From DASXUX01 sp036504595 (GTDB taxonomy: Bacteria > Planctomycetota > SZUA-567 > H5-PLA8), in contig DASXUX010000047.1 of the NCBI GenBank assembly GCA_036504595.1, forward strand, positions 1 to 64,000: a stretch of 64,000 bases of DNA. The letters run 5' to 3'. The notes beneath the pieces were generated by a model. The model did no database searches. It was given only the letters and a program-made list of their open reading frames with translations, and had not been told where the DNA came from. The translations under genes and the position numbers were made by a program. Positions 49,001 through 55,581 of the stretch are shown piece after piece; within the stretch, counting starts at the first letter, position 1, and each line of letters starts with the position of its first letter.

Positions 49001-49511
49001 GCTCGTAGCGGATTTCGCTGTCGGCGTGAACCCAGATGCCCCACTGGAATTTCTGTTCGCCGACCTGGAGCTGGCGCTTCTGCCAGTTCTTGTCGATAAA
49101 CATCTCTCCCCAGCCAACGACGACCGACGCCGGCTTGAGCGCGGTCAGGCGGACTTCTGTGCCGTCTTTGGCAATAAGCTTGGGTTCGCCCCAGATGTTG
49201 CAGTTGGCCGTGCCTTGTTCGCAGTGAGCCATCAGACAAATCGTCTTCAGGCCGGCGATGTTGATGGAGACCTTTTGCGCCGGACCGTTGCCGGCGATCG
49301 AGCCGCTGTCGTAGGGCTTGAAGCCGACGGCGCCCGCTTCAAGCTTGGCCGCGTCGGCTGAGGAGAGGAACTTGGCGCGCGTGGCGAGCATGCTCTCGAT
49401 CCACGAGCCCTTTTTGACGTAGCAGTCCTTGCCAACGTCCGCGGAGCGGCCCGGGCTGGCGATCGCCAAGAGAACAACAAGCGCAAGGACTGTCTGGGAC
49501 GAGCGCTGCAT
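46059..49511 (-). CDS. Secreted NPCBM / hydrazine-synthase-alpha-like protein with two CxxCH motifs, 1150 aa
   Basis: ATG 49511 is chosen for its GGAGGAG site and the signal peptide SSQTVLALVVLLAIASPGRS; the frame is open 149 codons further upstream without support. Residues about 25-180 fit an NPCBM carbohydrate-binding module (GLKTICLMAHCEQGTANCNI). The centre has helical spacer, then TolB/WD40-like blades (FLSPEVSYDGKQIAFAYVEC, TNADGSNLTQLTDGTWNDFD, NPAVTNDGRIIYTRWDY). The C-terminal third, with VRWVLGTVPVEEDGSAHFTV, resembles the middle domain of hydrazine synthase alpha; CxxCH motifs at about 990 and 1042 (CQGCHEPKH, CVGCHVEKK) suggest c-type haem. Such proteins are widespread in non-anammox planctomycetes. 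Substrate unknown. Confidence 0.78.
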   Translation of the reverse strand: MQRSSQTVLALVVLLAIASPGRSADVGKDCYVKKGSWIESMLATRAKFLSSADAAKLEAGAVGFKPYDSGSIAGNGPAQKVSINIAGLKTICLMAHCEQGTANCNIWGEPKLIAKDGTEVRLTALKPASVVVGWGEMFIDKNWQKRQLQVGEQKFQWGIWVHADSEIRYELDKPYEKFEAYCGEDIDRANGKLRFKVVSGEAVDAPAFWGEIARDYPVQASWLLTDGGMTNVRAWFAPRQDAAVEKDIFDRLLREVAPGGQSIKAEFDALVQATTPAGDAKWLELYGRAGRYRECFGALKECGSDAKAAFEKDLDALAAGKAAADDPRWGELRGKLVQFQEVEQQYKVLSYDIKQRGAFAKYYKEVYRPEATILETDRDPLDIVLRRTAALLADLKKTSAAAKLGPCEEQLSKLQKSAEAVPVTLAAGTEAGATARRALFTEACKLRRQIAMSNPLLNFDQLLFIKRHRALYEHMCDQYYGMAATPGGGMYVLQNPFGSDPQIKDVLASSVVENGRLKGQKLSGGPSKPPRQKFDGMGNLHGEEAQGGSFLSPEVSYDGKQIAFAYVECRGDRNHRHHTDATKGHWDEGHCYHVFKTNADGSNLTQLTDGTWNDFDPCWLPNGRIAFITERRGGYLRCGRVCPNYNLYDMAADGSQINCLSFHETNEWNPAVTNDGRIIYTRWDYVDRFGCTAHHPWITTLDGTDSRAVHGNFAPRPLRPDMELECRAIPGSHKFSALAAPHHGQAFGSIILVDPRVQDDDAMAPVKRVTPEVGFPESQGGAQVYGSPWPLSEDYFLCVYDPSMQAGVGLQSGKYVRGNYGVYLVDAFGNKELIYRDPEIGCMNPMPLRSTPMPAVTLAPSIVDAKAAHEPVSPGDPGEATMAVVNVYDSIKAWPEGTKIKSLRVMQVLPMPVPSGAPPHDTGKRIASAGDSVVPVRWVLGTVPVEEDGSAHFTVPANREMFFQALDDKGLAVQSMRSATYVRKGERLVCQGCHEPKHRTPTQPKAPPIALQRAPSTIKPDVEGANPFSYPRLVQPVLDNKCVGCHVEKKACNLAKEPISKKWYASYNTLVNFAFTDYKDGYRTTPGKFGAYASKLYAILQKGHYDVKLTDEEYHRLMLWVDCSSMFYGVYEKEGGESQLAGGTAKPTLE

Positions 49512-49587
49512 GTTTACTCCTCCAGTATTGGAGTGCCATTCAGGTTGAGGCCATCGGCGTCTGGGGCGATAGGACTCTGTCGCAAGC

Positions 49588-49612
49588 CTTCCCCACACCC
49601 GATACCCCATAC
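49588..49612. repeat. CCCATACC-family repeat near the NPCBM protein gene
   Basis: CCCCACACCCGATACCCCAT followed by ACCCG, in the gap between the UroD-like gene's end and the NPCBM gene's start. Confidence 0.65.
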
Positions 49613-49630
49613 CCGAGGCCCCGCCTTCGT

Positions 49631-50695
49631 TTACACCGCCGCCGCCGCATGTACCGCAGGCCTCTGGCCTGCTTTTGTTGTTCCTTCGCGCCGCAGCGCC
49701 TGCAGCATGGCCCGGTAGTTCTCGGGCTTCACGCCGCGGTGTATCGAGTTGCTCGACGAAAGAATGATCCCCGACCGCCCGCAGCCGTCCAGGCACTCGC
49801 GCACTGCCGTCTCCACATCCGCTGGCGTGCCGTCTTGCAGGACGCCCGCGCAGTCGATGTTGCCCTTCAGGCAGATGCGGTCGCCGTACTTCTTCTTGAT
49901 CGTCGGCATGTGCATCCCGCCGGCCGGATCGATCGGGTCGAGGCAGGTGATGCCGCACTCGATCCAGAAATCCAGCAGCGGCTGAACGTTTCCGTCGCAG
50001 TGTTTGATGACGTGGCAGCCGAGATTGCGGTAGCCTTGAATGACTTTCCGGAACGCCGGCCCGATGACTTCAGCGTAGACTTTCGGAGAAATCAGCAGTC
50101 CCCCCGCGTTGGCGATATCGTCGGTCGTGGCGATGATCTGAATGCCGTGCTTCTTCACCGCGATCGAAGCCAGAGCCAGGTTGTATTCGACGCAGCGGTC
50201 GAGCAGCGCCGCAAAGTGCTCCGGTTCCAACATCAGTTGCACAAGCGCTTCTTCGTACCCCAGCAGATCGCGCATGTCCGAAAAGCCGTCGCGCAGGTTG
50301 CAGATGACCGCGCGCCTGCCCGCCGTGTGCTTCAGTGACTTCTCCAGCGTCGCCAAGCGGTGTGGCGCTAGCGGATCCGGAAAAACGTACTCGGCGTGCC
50401 GCGTGATGTCAGTGATCGGGCTTTCAGTGACGCACGGGATGCAGTCGCCGGTCAGCCTGCGCTTGATGCCCCATTCGTCCACAAACGTCTCGGCATCGAT
50501 GAAGTTCTTGCGATAATCGGCTCGAACGTTCACACCGTCCAGATCGAGCGCATCGGCAACCAGCAGAGGGTCGTCGGTGCCGGTCAGCGCCTTCGTCACG
50601 CCGCTGTCGATGAACCATTCGAAGGTCGGAACGCAGTCTGGGGTTTCACGCCGCAGCGCCGTCAGGAGGCGCTCTTTGCCCGTCATTGTGTGCAT
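49631..50695 (-). CDS. Uroporphyrinogen decarboxylase-like protein, 354 aa
   Basis: URO-D fold: a start helix MTGKERLLTALRRETPDCVP, substrate-cleft part NVRADYRKNF, barrel strands with GIQIIATTDDIANAGGLLIS and VIKHCDGNVQPLLDFWIECG, and the terminal GRSGIILSSSNSIHRGVKPE. True HemE enzymes carry a different N-terminal loop. This subfamily (longer, next to sugar or methyl genes) probably contains corrinoid-linked methyltransferases or unknown decarboxylases. ATG 50695 is used; the much longer upstream frame runs through repeat sequence. Divergent from an AraC regulator, which may control it. Confidence 0.8.
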   Translation of the reverse strand: MHTMTGKERLLTALRRETPDCVPTFEWFIDSGVTKALTGTDDPLLVADALDLDGVNVRADYRKNFIDAETFVDEWGIKRRLTGDCIPCVTESPITDITRHAEYVFPDPLAPHRLATLEKSLKHTAGRRAVICNLRDGFSDMRDLLGYEEALVQLMLEPEHFAALLDRCVEYNLALASIAVKKHGIQIIATTDDIANAGGLLISPKVYAEVIGPAFRKVIQGYRNLGCHVIKHCDGNVQPLLDFWIECGITCLDPIDPAGGMHMPTIKKKYGDRICLKGNIDCAGVLQDGTPADVETAVRECLDGCGRSGIILSSSNSIHRGVKPENYRAMLQALRREGTTKAGQRPAVHAAAAV

Positions 50696-50802
50696 CTGCA
50701 ATCTCGCAAGTTTGAACGTTACCGTAATCATAGCTTTGGAGGTGCTGAAATGGGAATAGCCGAAACGAGGGAAAACATGTATGTTTCTTGGGTTCGGTGA
50801 GG

Positions 50803-50905
50803 GGTGGAGTGGTGAGTCGTGAGTGGTGGGCTGGTGTCTGGTGTCTGGTGTCTGGTGCACAGTTACGGACAACTGACAACAACGGACAACTGACAACGGA
50901 CAATG
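50803..50905. repeat. Short-period repeats: GAGTGGTGA, GTGTCTGG and GACAACTGACAA
   Basis: Three different tracts in tandem between the divergent UroD-like and AraC genes: GGTGAGTCGTGAGTGGTGGG; three copies of GGTGTCTGGTGTCTGGTG; and GACAACTGACAACAACGGAC with following copies. The AraC start lies at the end of the last tract, so the repeat forms its 5' leader. Confidence 0.75.
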
Positions 50906-51721
50906 GATGACTTCCTCTCCCACATTGAAATTCAGATGCTGGAGTCACGCATCTCGAACCTGACGCCGTCGTACTGGCACCGTGAGCACGACAACACGCC
51001 TTACGCGCGCATCTATTACATCAAGCACGGCGCGGGTTTTCTGAGGCCATACGGCAAGGAGTACCGTTTAACGCAGGGGCGCGTGTACCTCGTGCCGCCG
51101 CGCGGCGATCTGTCGTTTGGCTGCTACGAAAACATGCAGATTTGGTGGATGCACTTCGCTGCGACGCTCTTTGGCTGCATCGATTTGTTCGACCATTTGC
51201 CATACATAGTCGAACGCGTTCCCAGCGCTTTGCCCGAACTGGAGCAGCGTCTGCTGCGCCTGCTGGAGGCCGCCAAGAGCGCCCAACCCGCCGACCAGCT
51301 CGAAGCGACCGGGATTCTGCTGCAACTGATCGCGCCCTTCTTCCGCGCGCCGGAGCCTGGGTCGGGCGCTCTTCGCGAGCAGCAGGAAGGTCGCAAGCGA
51401 TTCCTGCCGGTGCTCAAACACATCGATGAGAACCTCGGCCGGCGCATTACCGTCGCCGAACTGGCGCGCATCGCCAATTACGAGAAATCGCACTTCTCCA
51501 CGCTGTTCCTGAAGTTGCTGGGCCTGTCGCCAATGAAGTACGTCGGCCGGAAGCGCATCGAACGCGTGCAGCTCATTTTGCAGCGCTCCGACGCAAAGCT
51601 GGAAGGCCTTGCCCAGGAATTCGGCTTCCACGACGCCTTCCATCTGTCTAAAACATTCAAGCGCGTCACCGGCCTCTCCCCGCGCGCCTTCCGCCAGGCG
51701 AAGAAGGAGATGCAGCCGTAG
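50903..51721 (+). CDS. AraC-family regulator, 272 aa
   Basis: N-terminal cupin-like ligand domain (YIKHGAGFLRPYGKEYRLTQ, GRVYLVPPRGDLSF), and a C-terminal double helix-turn-helix with RRITVAELARIANYEKSHFS and LEGLAQEFGFHDAFHLSKTF, finishing in the AraC signature GLSPRAFR. ATG 50903 overlaps the repeat tract; an alternative Met at residue 13 (ML) is possible. Located between a divergent UroD-like gene and the GH130 gene 68 bases downstream, it is likely a sugar-responsive regulator for the GH130 enzyme. Confidence 0.88.
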   Translation: MDDFLSHIEIQMLESRISNLTPSYWHREHDNTPYARIYYIKHGAGFLRPYGKEYRLTQGRVYLVPPRGDLSFGCYENMQIWWMHFAATLFGCIDLFDHLPYIVERVPSALPELEQRLLRLLEAAKSAQPADQLEATGILLQLIAPFFRAPEPGSGALREQQEGRKRFLPVLKHIDENLGRRITVAELARIANYEKSHFSTLFLKLLGLSPMKYVGRKRIERVQLILQRSDAKLEGLAQEFGFHDAFHLSKTFKRVTGLSPRAFRQAKKEMQP

Positions 51722-51723
51722 CG

Positions 51724-51756
51724 ATTTTGGATTTTGGATTTTAGATTTTGGATTGA
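51724..51756. repeat. Short-period repeat, GATTTTGG family
   Basis: ATTTTGGATTTTGGATTTTA followed by GATTTTGGATT, in the AraC-GH130 gap. Confidence 0.7.
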
Positions 51757-51788
51757 ACCTCAGCGGTAAGAAGGCTGGAGGAACAAGG

Positions 51789-52778
51789 ATGAGCGAACCC
51801 ATCGTCGGCCCCCTGAAAAGCACCCCTGTCATCCGCCGCCACCCCGCCAATCCCATCCTTGCGGCCAAAGACATCCCCTATCCCGCCACGCTGATCTTCA
51901 ACGCGGGCGTGACGAAGTTTCAAGGCCGTTACGTGATGGTCTTCCGCAACGACTACGGCCGTTGGGGCGACACGAAGTTCGATGGCACCAACCTGGGGCT
52001 CGCCTTCAGCAAAGACGGCATCAAGTGGGTGGTGCAGCCGAAGCCCTGCTTCGCGCTAGCCGATCAGGAAGTCTCGCGCGCGTACGATCCGCGGCTGACG
52101 GTGATCGATGGCCGCTGCTACATGTGCTTCGCCGTCGATACAAAGCATGGCCTGCGCGGCGGGATTGCGGAAACGGAGGACTTCGAGCGCTTCGAAATCC
52201 TCAGCCTCACCGTTCCAGACAATCGCAATATGGTTCTCTTTCCCGAGCGCTTGGGCGGCAAGTTCGTGCGCCTGGAGCGGCCCTTTCCGGTCTACAGCCG
52301 CGGGGGGCAAGATCGCTTCGACATCTGGATTTCCGATTCGCCCGACCTACGCTACTGGGGCAATTCGCAGCTTCTGCTGGGCGTCGAAGACGTGCCTTTC
52401 GCGAATAACAAAATCGGCCCAGGAGCCCCGCCGGTAAAGACATCAAAGGGCTGGCTGACAACCTTCCACGCCGTCGATCTCGACCCCGCTCGCGGCAAAA
52501 ACGGCTGGGAGCCGTCATGGAAGAAGCGCTACACCGCCGGCATTATGCTGCTCGACCTGCACGATCCGAAAGAGGTGATCGGAATTTCGAAGGAGCCGTT
52601 GCTCGTGCCCGAAGCCCCCTACGAAATTGGCGGCGGCTTCCGGAACGACGTGATTTTCCCCGGCGGAATGATCCTCGAAGACAGCGGCGAGGTGAAAATA
52701 TACTACGGCGCCGCCGATACGGTGGAGTGCCTCGCGACCGCGGATGTGGGCGATTTGCTGAAACTCTGCGGCGCGTGA
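51789..52778 (+). CDS. GH130-family glycoside phosphorylase or hydrolase, 329 aa
   Basis: Five-bladed beta-propeller landmarks are visible: NPILAAKDIPYPATLIFNAG, then VMVFRNDYGRWGD, YDPRLTVIDGRCYMCFAV (the conserved D-P-R), FPERLGGKFVRLERP, IGPGAPPVKTSKGWLTTFHA and IEGGF-type end IGGGFRNDVIFPGG. These fit family GH130, which cleaves beta-mannosyl linkages by phosphorolysis or hydrolysis. ATG 51789 has AGGAACAAGG upstream. Probable cytoplasmic enzyme for manno- or N-glycan-like oligosaccharides, under the AraC regulator. Confidence 0.85.
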   Translation: MSEPIVGPLKSTPVIRRHPANPILAAKDIPYPATLIFNAGVTKFQGRYVMVFRNDYGRWGDTKFDGTNLGLAFSKDGIKWVVQPKPCFALADQEVSRAYDPRLTVIDGRCYMCFAVDTKHGLRGGIAETEDFERFEILSLTVPDNRNMVLFPERLGGKFVRLERPFPVYSRGGQDRFDIWISDSPDLRYWGNSQLLLGVEDVPFANNKIGPGAPPVKTSKGWLTTFHAVDLDPARGKNGWEPSWKKRYTAGIMLLDLHDPKEVIGISKEPLLVPEAPYEIGGGFRNDVIFPGGMILEDSGEVKIYYGAADTVECLATADVGDLLKLCGA

Positions 52779-52784
52779 TTTGGG

Positions 52785-52826
52785 TCCGGGCCTCAAAGCT
52801 CAAAGCCCAAGGCCCAAAGCCCGAAC
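52785..52826. repeat. Short-period repeat, CAAAGCCCAAGG family
   Basis: CCTCAAAGCTCAAAGCCCAA followed by GGCCCAAAGCCCGAA, between the convergent GH130 and acyl-CoA dehydrogenase genes. Confidence 0.65.
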
Positions 52827-53999
52827 TCAGTCCTCCATCTTCCCCAGCAACTCCTTGGCGATAATCAGCCGCTGTATCTGCGACGTCCCTTCGCCAATCT
52901 CAAGCAGCTTCGCGTCGCGCATGTAGCGTTCGACGGGGAACTCCTTCGTGTAGCCGTAGCCGCCGTGGACCTGCACGGCATCGGTGCAGATGCGATTGCA
53001 GACTTCGGACGCGAAGAGCTTGGCCGTGCTGCATTCAAGCACGTGCGGCTTGCCGGATTCGCGCAGCGTCGCGGCGTGATAGACCAAGTGCCGCGCCGCC
53101 AGAATCCCCGCGCCCATATCCGCGATCATGTTTGAGACCGACTGATACGTGCCGATCGGGTGCCCAAACTGCCGCCGCTGACGCGCGTACTTGACCGATG
53201 CTTCCAGCGCCGCGCGCGACAGCCCCAGCGCCAGCGCGCCGATGCCGATCCGCCCGCCGGTCAGCGTATCCATAAAGATCGAAAATCCCTGATCCTGCTC
53301 GCCGATGCGATTGGCGGCGGGCACTTCGCAGTCTTCAAAGACCAACTCGGCCCAATCGGAGCCGCGCATGCCGAGTTTCTTCGCGCCCGGATTGATCGTG
53401 AAGCCCTTTGTGCCCTTCTCGATCAGCAGCGCGCTGATGCCATGCGCATGAGCGGCTGGATTTGTCGAGACCGCAACCAAAAACAGGCTGCCGGTGATCG
53501 CATTCGTGATGAAGACTTTTGCGCCGTTGACGATGTAGCGGTCGCCTTTCAGCACCGCACGTGTCTGGATTCCCGCCGCGTCGCTGCCAGCCCCCGGTTC
53601 TGTCAGCCCAAAGGCGATGATGCGCTTCCCGCCGCAGAGTTCCGGCCCCCAGCGCTTCTTCTGTTCAGTGCTGCCGAAGCGCATCACCGGCGAAGTGCCC
53701 AGGCCGATGTGCGCCGAGACCGCCAGCGCCGTGCTGGCGCATACGCACGCCAGCTCTTCAACCACGGTCGCCGAGCAGAGCACGTTCAATCCCATGCCGC
53801 CGTACTCTTCGGGAAACGCCACGCCCAGAAGCTGCAACTCCGCCAGCCGAGCCCAGACCTGCGGCGGAATCCGCTCCTGTTCGTCGATCTGAGCCGCCAG
53901 CGGCGCCAGTTCATTGCGCGCAAACGCCCGCGCTGTCTGCCGCACCAGCGCCTGCTCTTCAGTAAGGTCGAGTTGCGGGATGACCGTGTCTGTATTCAT
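52827..53999 (-). CDS. Acyl-CoA dehydrogenase, 390 aa
   Basis: Standard-length member: VAFPEEYGGMGLNVLCSATV, FGLTEPGAGSDAAGIQT, GAKVFITNA, KKLGMRGSDWAELVFEDCEV, YVKYARQRRQFGHPIG (as here KYARQRRQFGHPIGTYQS), and the C-terminal catalytic region VERYMRDAKLLEIGEGTSQI. It resembles short/branched-chain (butyryl-, isovaleryl-) dehydrogenases more than long-chain ones. Uses FAD and passes electrons to Etf. Leftward gene, convergent with GH130. Confidence 0.92.
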   Translation of the reverse strand: MNTDTVIPQLDLTEEQALVRQTARAFARNELAPLAAQIDEQERIPPQVWARLAELQLLGVAFPEEYGGMGLNVLCSATVVEELACVCASTALAVSAHIGLGTSPVMRFGSTEQKKRWGPELCGGKRIIAFGLTEPGAGSDAAGIQTRAVLKGDRYIVNGAKVFITNAITGSLFLVAVSTNPAAHAHGISALLIEKGTKGFTINPGAKKLGMRGSDWAELVFEDCEVPAANRIGEQDQGFSIFMDTLTGGRIGIGALALGLSRAALEASVKYARQRRQFGHPIGTYQSVSNMIADMGAGILAARHLVYHAATLRESGKPHVLECSTAKLFASEVCNRICTDAVQVHGGYGYTKEFPVERYMRDAKLLEIGEGTSQIQRLIIAKELLGKMED

Positions 54000-54014
54000 C
54001 GGAGCATCCTCGGA

Positions 54015-54133
54015 GGAAATTAAAAATTGAAAATTAAAAAATCAAAATCAACAGCTAAGCTGTGAATCCGATCTTTAAAGGCTGTCACGTGCCGCGATGT
54101 TCAATTTTTAATTTTGAATTTTTAATTTTGAAT
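54015..54133. repeat. Short-period repeat, TTAATTTTGAA family (inverted halves)
   Basis: The left half AATTAAAAATTGAAAATTAA, then AAAATCAAAA; the right half TTCAATTTTTAATTTTGAAT, then TTTTAATTTTGAATTG. The stop codon and last three codons of the neighbouring gene lie in it. Confidence 0.75.
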
Positions 54134-54649
54134 TGTCTCCACTTGGACCAGCCATTCGTTGGCGATTGCGGTCTGCAAATTGGGGGATTGAGCAATGTCC
54201 TCTTCGGTATAGGTGACTTCCTGATCTTCGGCGATGTATTCGTCCCGGTCGGCGACGTTCAATCCGCCCGACTTGGCGCAGCGATAAGTCAGTACGCCGC
54301 CTTCGGCCGCGAAATCGGCAGCGACCGGCGCGTGCGTGGCTTTCGCCTGTTTGCGGAACTCATGCCGGTCGTTGAGCACACCGACTTTCTGGAGATTCGT
54401 CAGGCCTTCCTTAAAGGCGTGCTCGTCCATTTTGACGAGATCCTCGGCGCCCTGAAGCGGCCACATTCCCAGGTCCACACCCAGCTTGTTGCTGGTAATG
54501 AATTCCAGCAGCGCAGCCGTTTTTGCGGCCATCACCCTTGTTGGAACCGGGCTCAGTTCATCGACACGGTGGTCCTTCAACCACTTCGATTCCAGGCTTT
54601 TCAGTTCATTTTGGGCCTCAACGCGGCCAGCCTTCTTCTTCTTGCTCAT
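54122..54649 (-). CDS. Hypothetical host protein, 175 aa
   Basis: Opens with a basic stretch MSKKKKAGRVEAQNEL and continues with charged helices (ELKSLESKWLKDHRVDEL, AAKTAALLEFITSNKLGVDL, DEHAFKEGLTNLQKVGVLND). The C-terminal 50 residues are acidic (DRDEYIAEDQEVTYTEEDIA). Soluble, no known domain. The last three residues are encoded by an AT-rich repeat. Stands alone between two metabolic genes. Confidence 0.6.
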   Translation of the reverse strand: MSKKKKAGRVEAQNELKSLESKWLKDHRVDELSPVPTRVMAAKTAALLEFITSNKLGVDLGMWPLQGAEDLVKMDEHAFKEGLTNLQKVGVLNDRHEFRKQAKATHAPVAADFAAEGGVLTYRCAKSGGLNVADRDEYIAEDQEVTYTEEDIAQSPNLQTAIANEWLVQVETIQN

Positions 54650-54711
54650 GATTCACTCCAGGTCACCCCGCCAAGGCACGGGAAACCGCGCTATTTTATT
54701 CGCAAACGAAA

Positions 54712-54739
54712 TGCCGGAAGTGAACACTCACTTCCGGCA
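54712..54739 (-). terminator. Terminator after the cobalamin adenosyltransferase gene
   Basis: Perfect 12-bp stem TGCCGGAAGTGA / TCACTTCCGGCA with loop ACAC (complement GTGT). On the minus strand it is followed by TTTCGTTT. It lies 125 bases downstream of the pduO-type stop codon. Confidence 0.65.
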
Positions 54740-54863
54740 ATGCACATCGTAATAGAACGGAGTTGTTTTTCCAGAGGAACGGAGCTGGTGACCGTTGAAA
54801 CGCACTTGGTGAACGGCGCCAAGCCACCGGACCGCCAGACCACCAGACTACCAGACACCGAAA

Positions 54864-55433
54864 CTACTCGGCCTGTTGCCAGAGAGTATCCGGTACACCT
54901 TTCTTCAGGTTTTCATAACGGGCCATCACAAAGAGCAGATCGCTGAGCCGGTTGACATACGGCACAACCTGTGCACCGATCGTTTCGGTCTTGCGCAGTT
55001 TGACAATGGCTCGTTCGGCGCGGCGGCAAACGCAACGGCAGACGTGCAACTGCGCCGCTCCCGGGCACCCGCCGGGGAGGATGAAGTTTTCGAGCGGCTT
55101 AAGCGACTTCTGCAACTGATCGATGAAGCCTTCGAGCGCCACAACGTGGCGCAATTCCATGCGGGTCGTCTGGCCCGGCTTCTGGTCTTGCTCCAGCACG
55201 CAAAGATCGGCGCCGACATGAAGCAGGTTGTGCTGGATCGTCTTGCAGATGGCTTCTAGATCGGGCTGCAAATTCAAGGCAATCGCCAGCCCGATGCAAC
55301 TGTTCAGTTCGTCAATCGTGCCGTAAGCCTCTACGCGCAGATCGTCCTTGGGCACTCTTTGGCCAAAGCCCAAGCCCGTGGTGCCATCATCCCCAGTGCG
55401 CGTGTAGATCTTTGTCAGACGATATTTGGGCAC
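54864..55433 (-). CDS. ATP:cob(I)alamin adenosyltransferase, PduO type, 189 aa
   Basis: Begins (GTG start at 55433, GGAG upstream) MPKYRLTKIYTRTGDDGTTG, the PduO signature T-K-I-Y-T-x-x-G-D-x-G-x-T. It continues with LRVEAYGTIDELNSCIGLA, and later FILPGGCPGAAQLHVCRCVC and RRAERAIVKL, the conserved C-terminal nucleotide region. It makes adenosylcobalamin for enzymes such as methylmalonyl-CoA mutase. Two acyl-CoA dehydrogenases in the same window agree with odd-chain or branched-chain oxidation. Trimeric cytoplasmic enzyme. Confidence 0.93.
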   Translation of the reverse strand: MPKYRLTKIYTRTGDDGTTGLGFGQRVPKDDLRVEAYGTIDELNSCIGLAIALNLQPDLEAICKTIQHNLLHVGADLCVLEQDQKPGQTTRMELRHVVALEGFIDQLQKSLKPLENFILPGGCPGAAQLHVCRCVCRRAERAIVKLRKTETIGAQVVPYVNRLSDLLFVMARYENLKKGVPDTLWQQAE

Positions 55434-55458
55434 TGCTGACTCCTGCCTTCAAGGAGAT

Positions 55459-55580
55459 GTGTGGCACGGGCAGGCCGCTGGAGCGTCTTTTTGCTCCAGC
55501 GGATTGCCCGTGAACTCCGGCGTCGCTGCACGGGCAATCCACGCCGCTAGAAGCAGCGGCGTGGCCTGCCCGTGCCACAC
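55459..55580. repeat. Tandem hairpins that can refold as a cloverleaf
   Basis: Two hairpins (55465-55512 and 55529-55574) both have ends CACGGGCA / TGCCCGTG, a two-base mismatch, and a 10-bp inner stem (CCGCTGGAGC/GCTCCAGCGG and CCACGCCGCT/AGCGGCGTGG). In addition the outermost 18 bases pair perfectly with each other (55459-55476 with 55563-55580), and 55501-55512 with 55529-55540, so the whole can form a four-stem cloverleaf. It lies between a gene start and another gene's end. Confidence 0.9.
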
Positions 55581-55581
55581 G

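Noticed and set aside
47313..49361. 682-codon open frame opposite the NPCBM/HzsA-like gene
   Set aside because: Antisense frame of a recognisable protein with signal peptide and domains; no own motifs.
46059..49511. Evidence for anammox metabolism
   Set aside because: Hydrazine-synthase-alpha-like domains occur in many planctomycetes; no other anammox gene is present.
49512..49958. 149-residue N-terminal extension of the NPCBM/HzsA-like protein
   Set aside because: It would hide a clear signal peptide and ribosome site at 49511 and overlaps the neighbouring gene.
50696..50923. N-terminal extension of the UroD-like protein
   Set aside because: The extra 76 residues are encoded by short-period repeats and cover the divergent AraC start.
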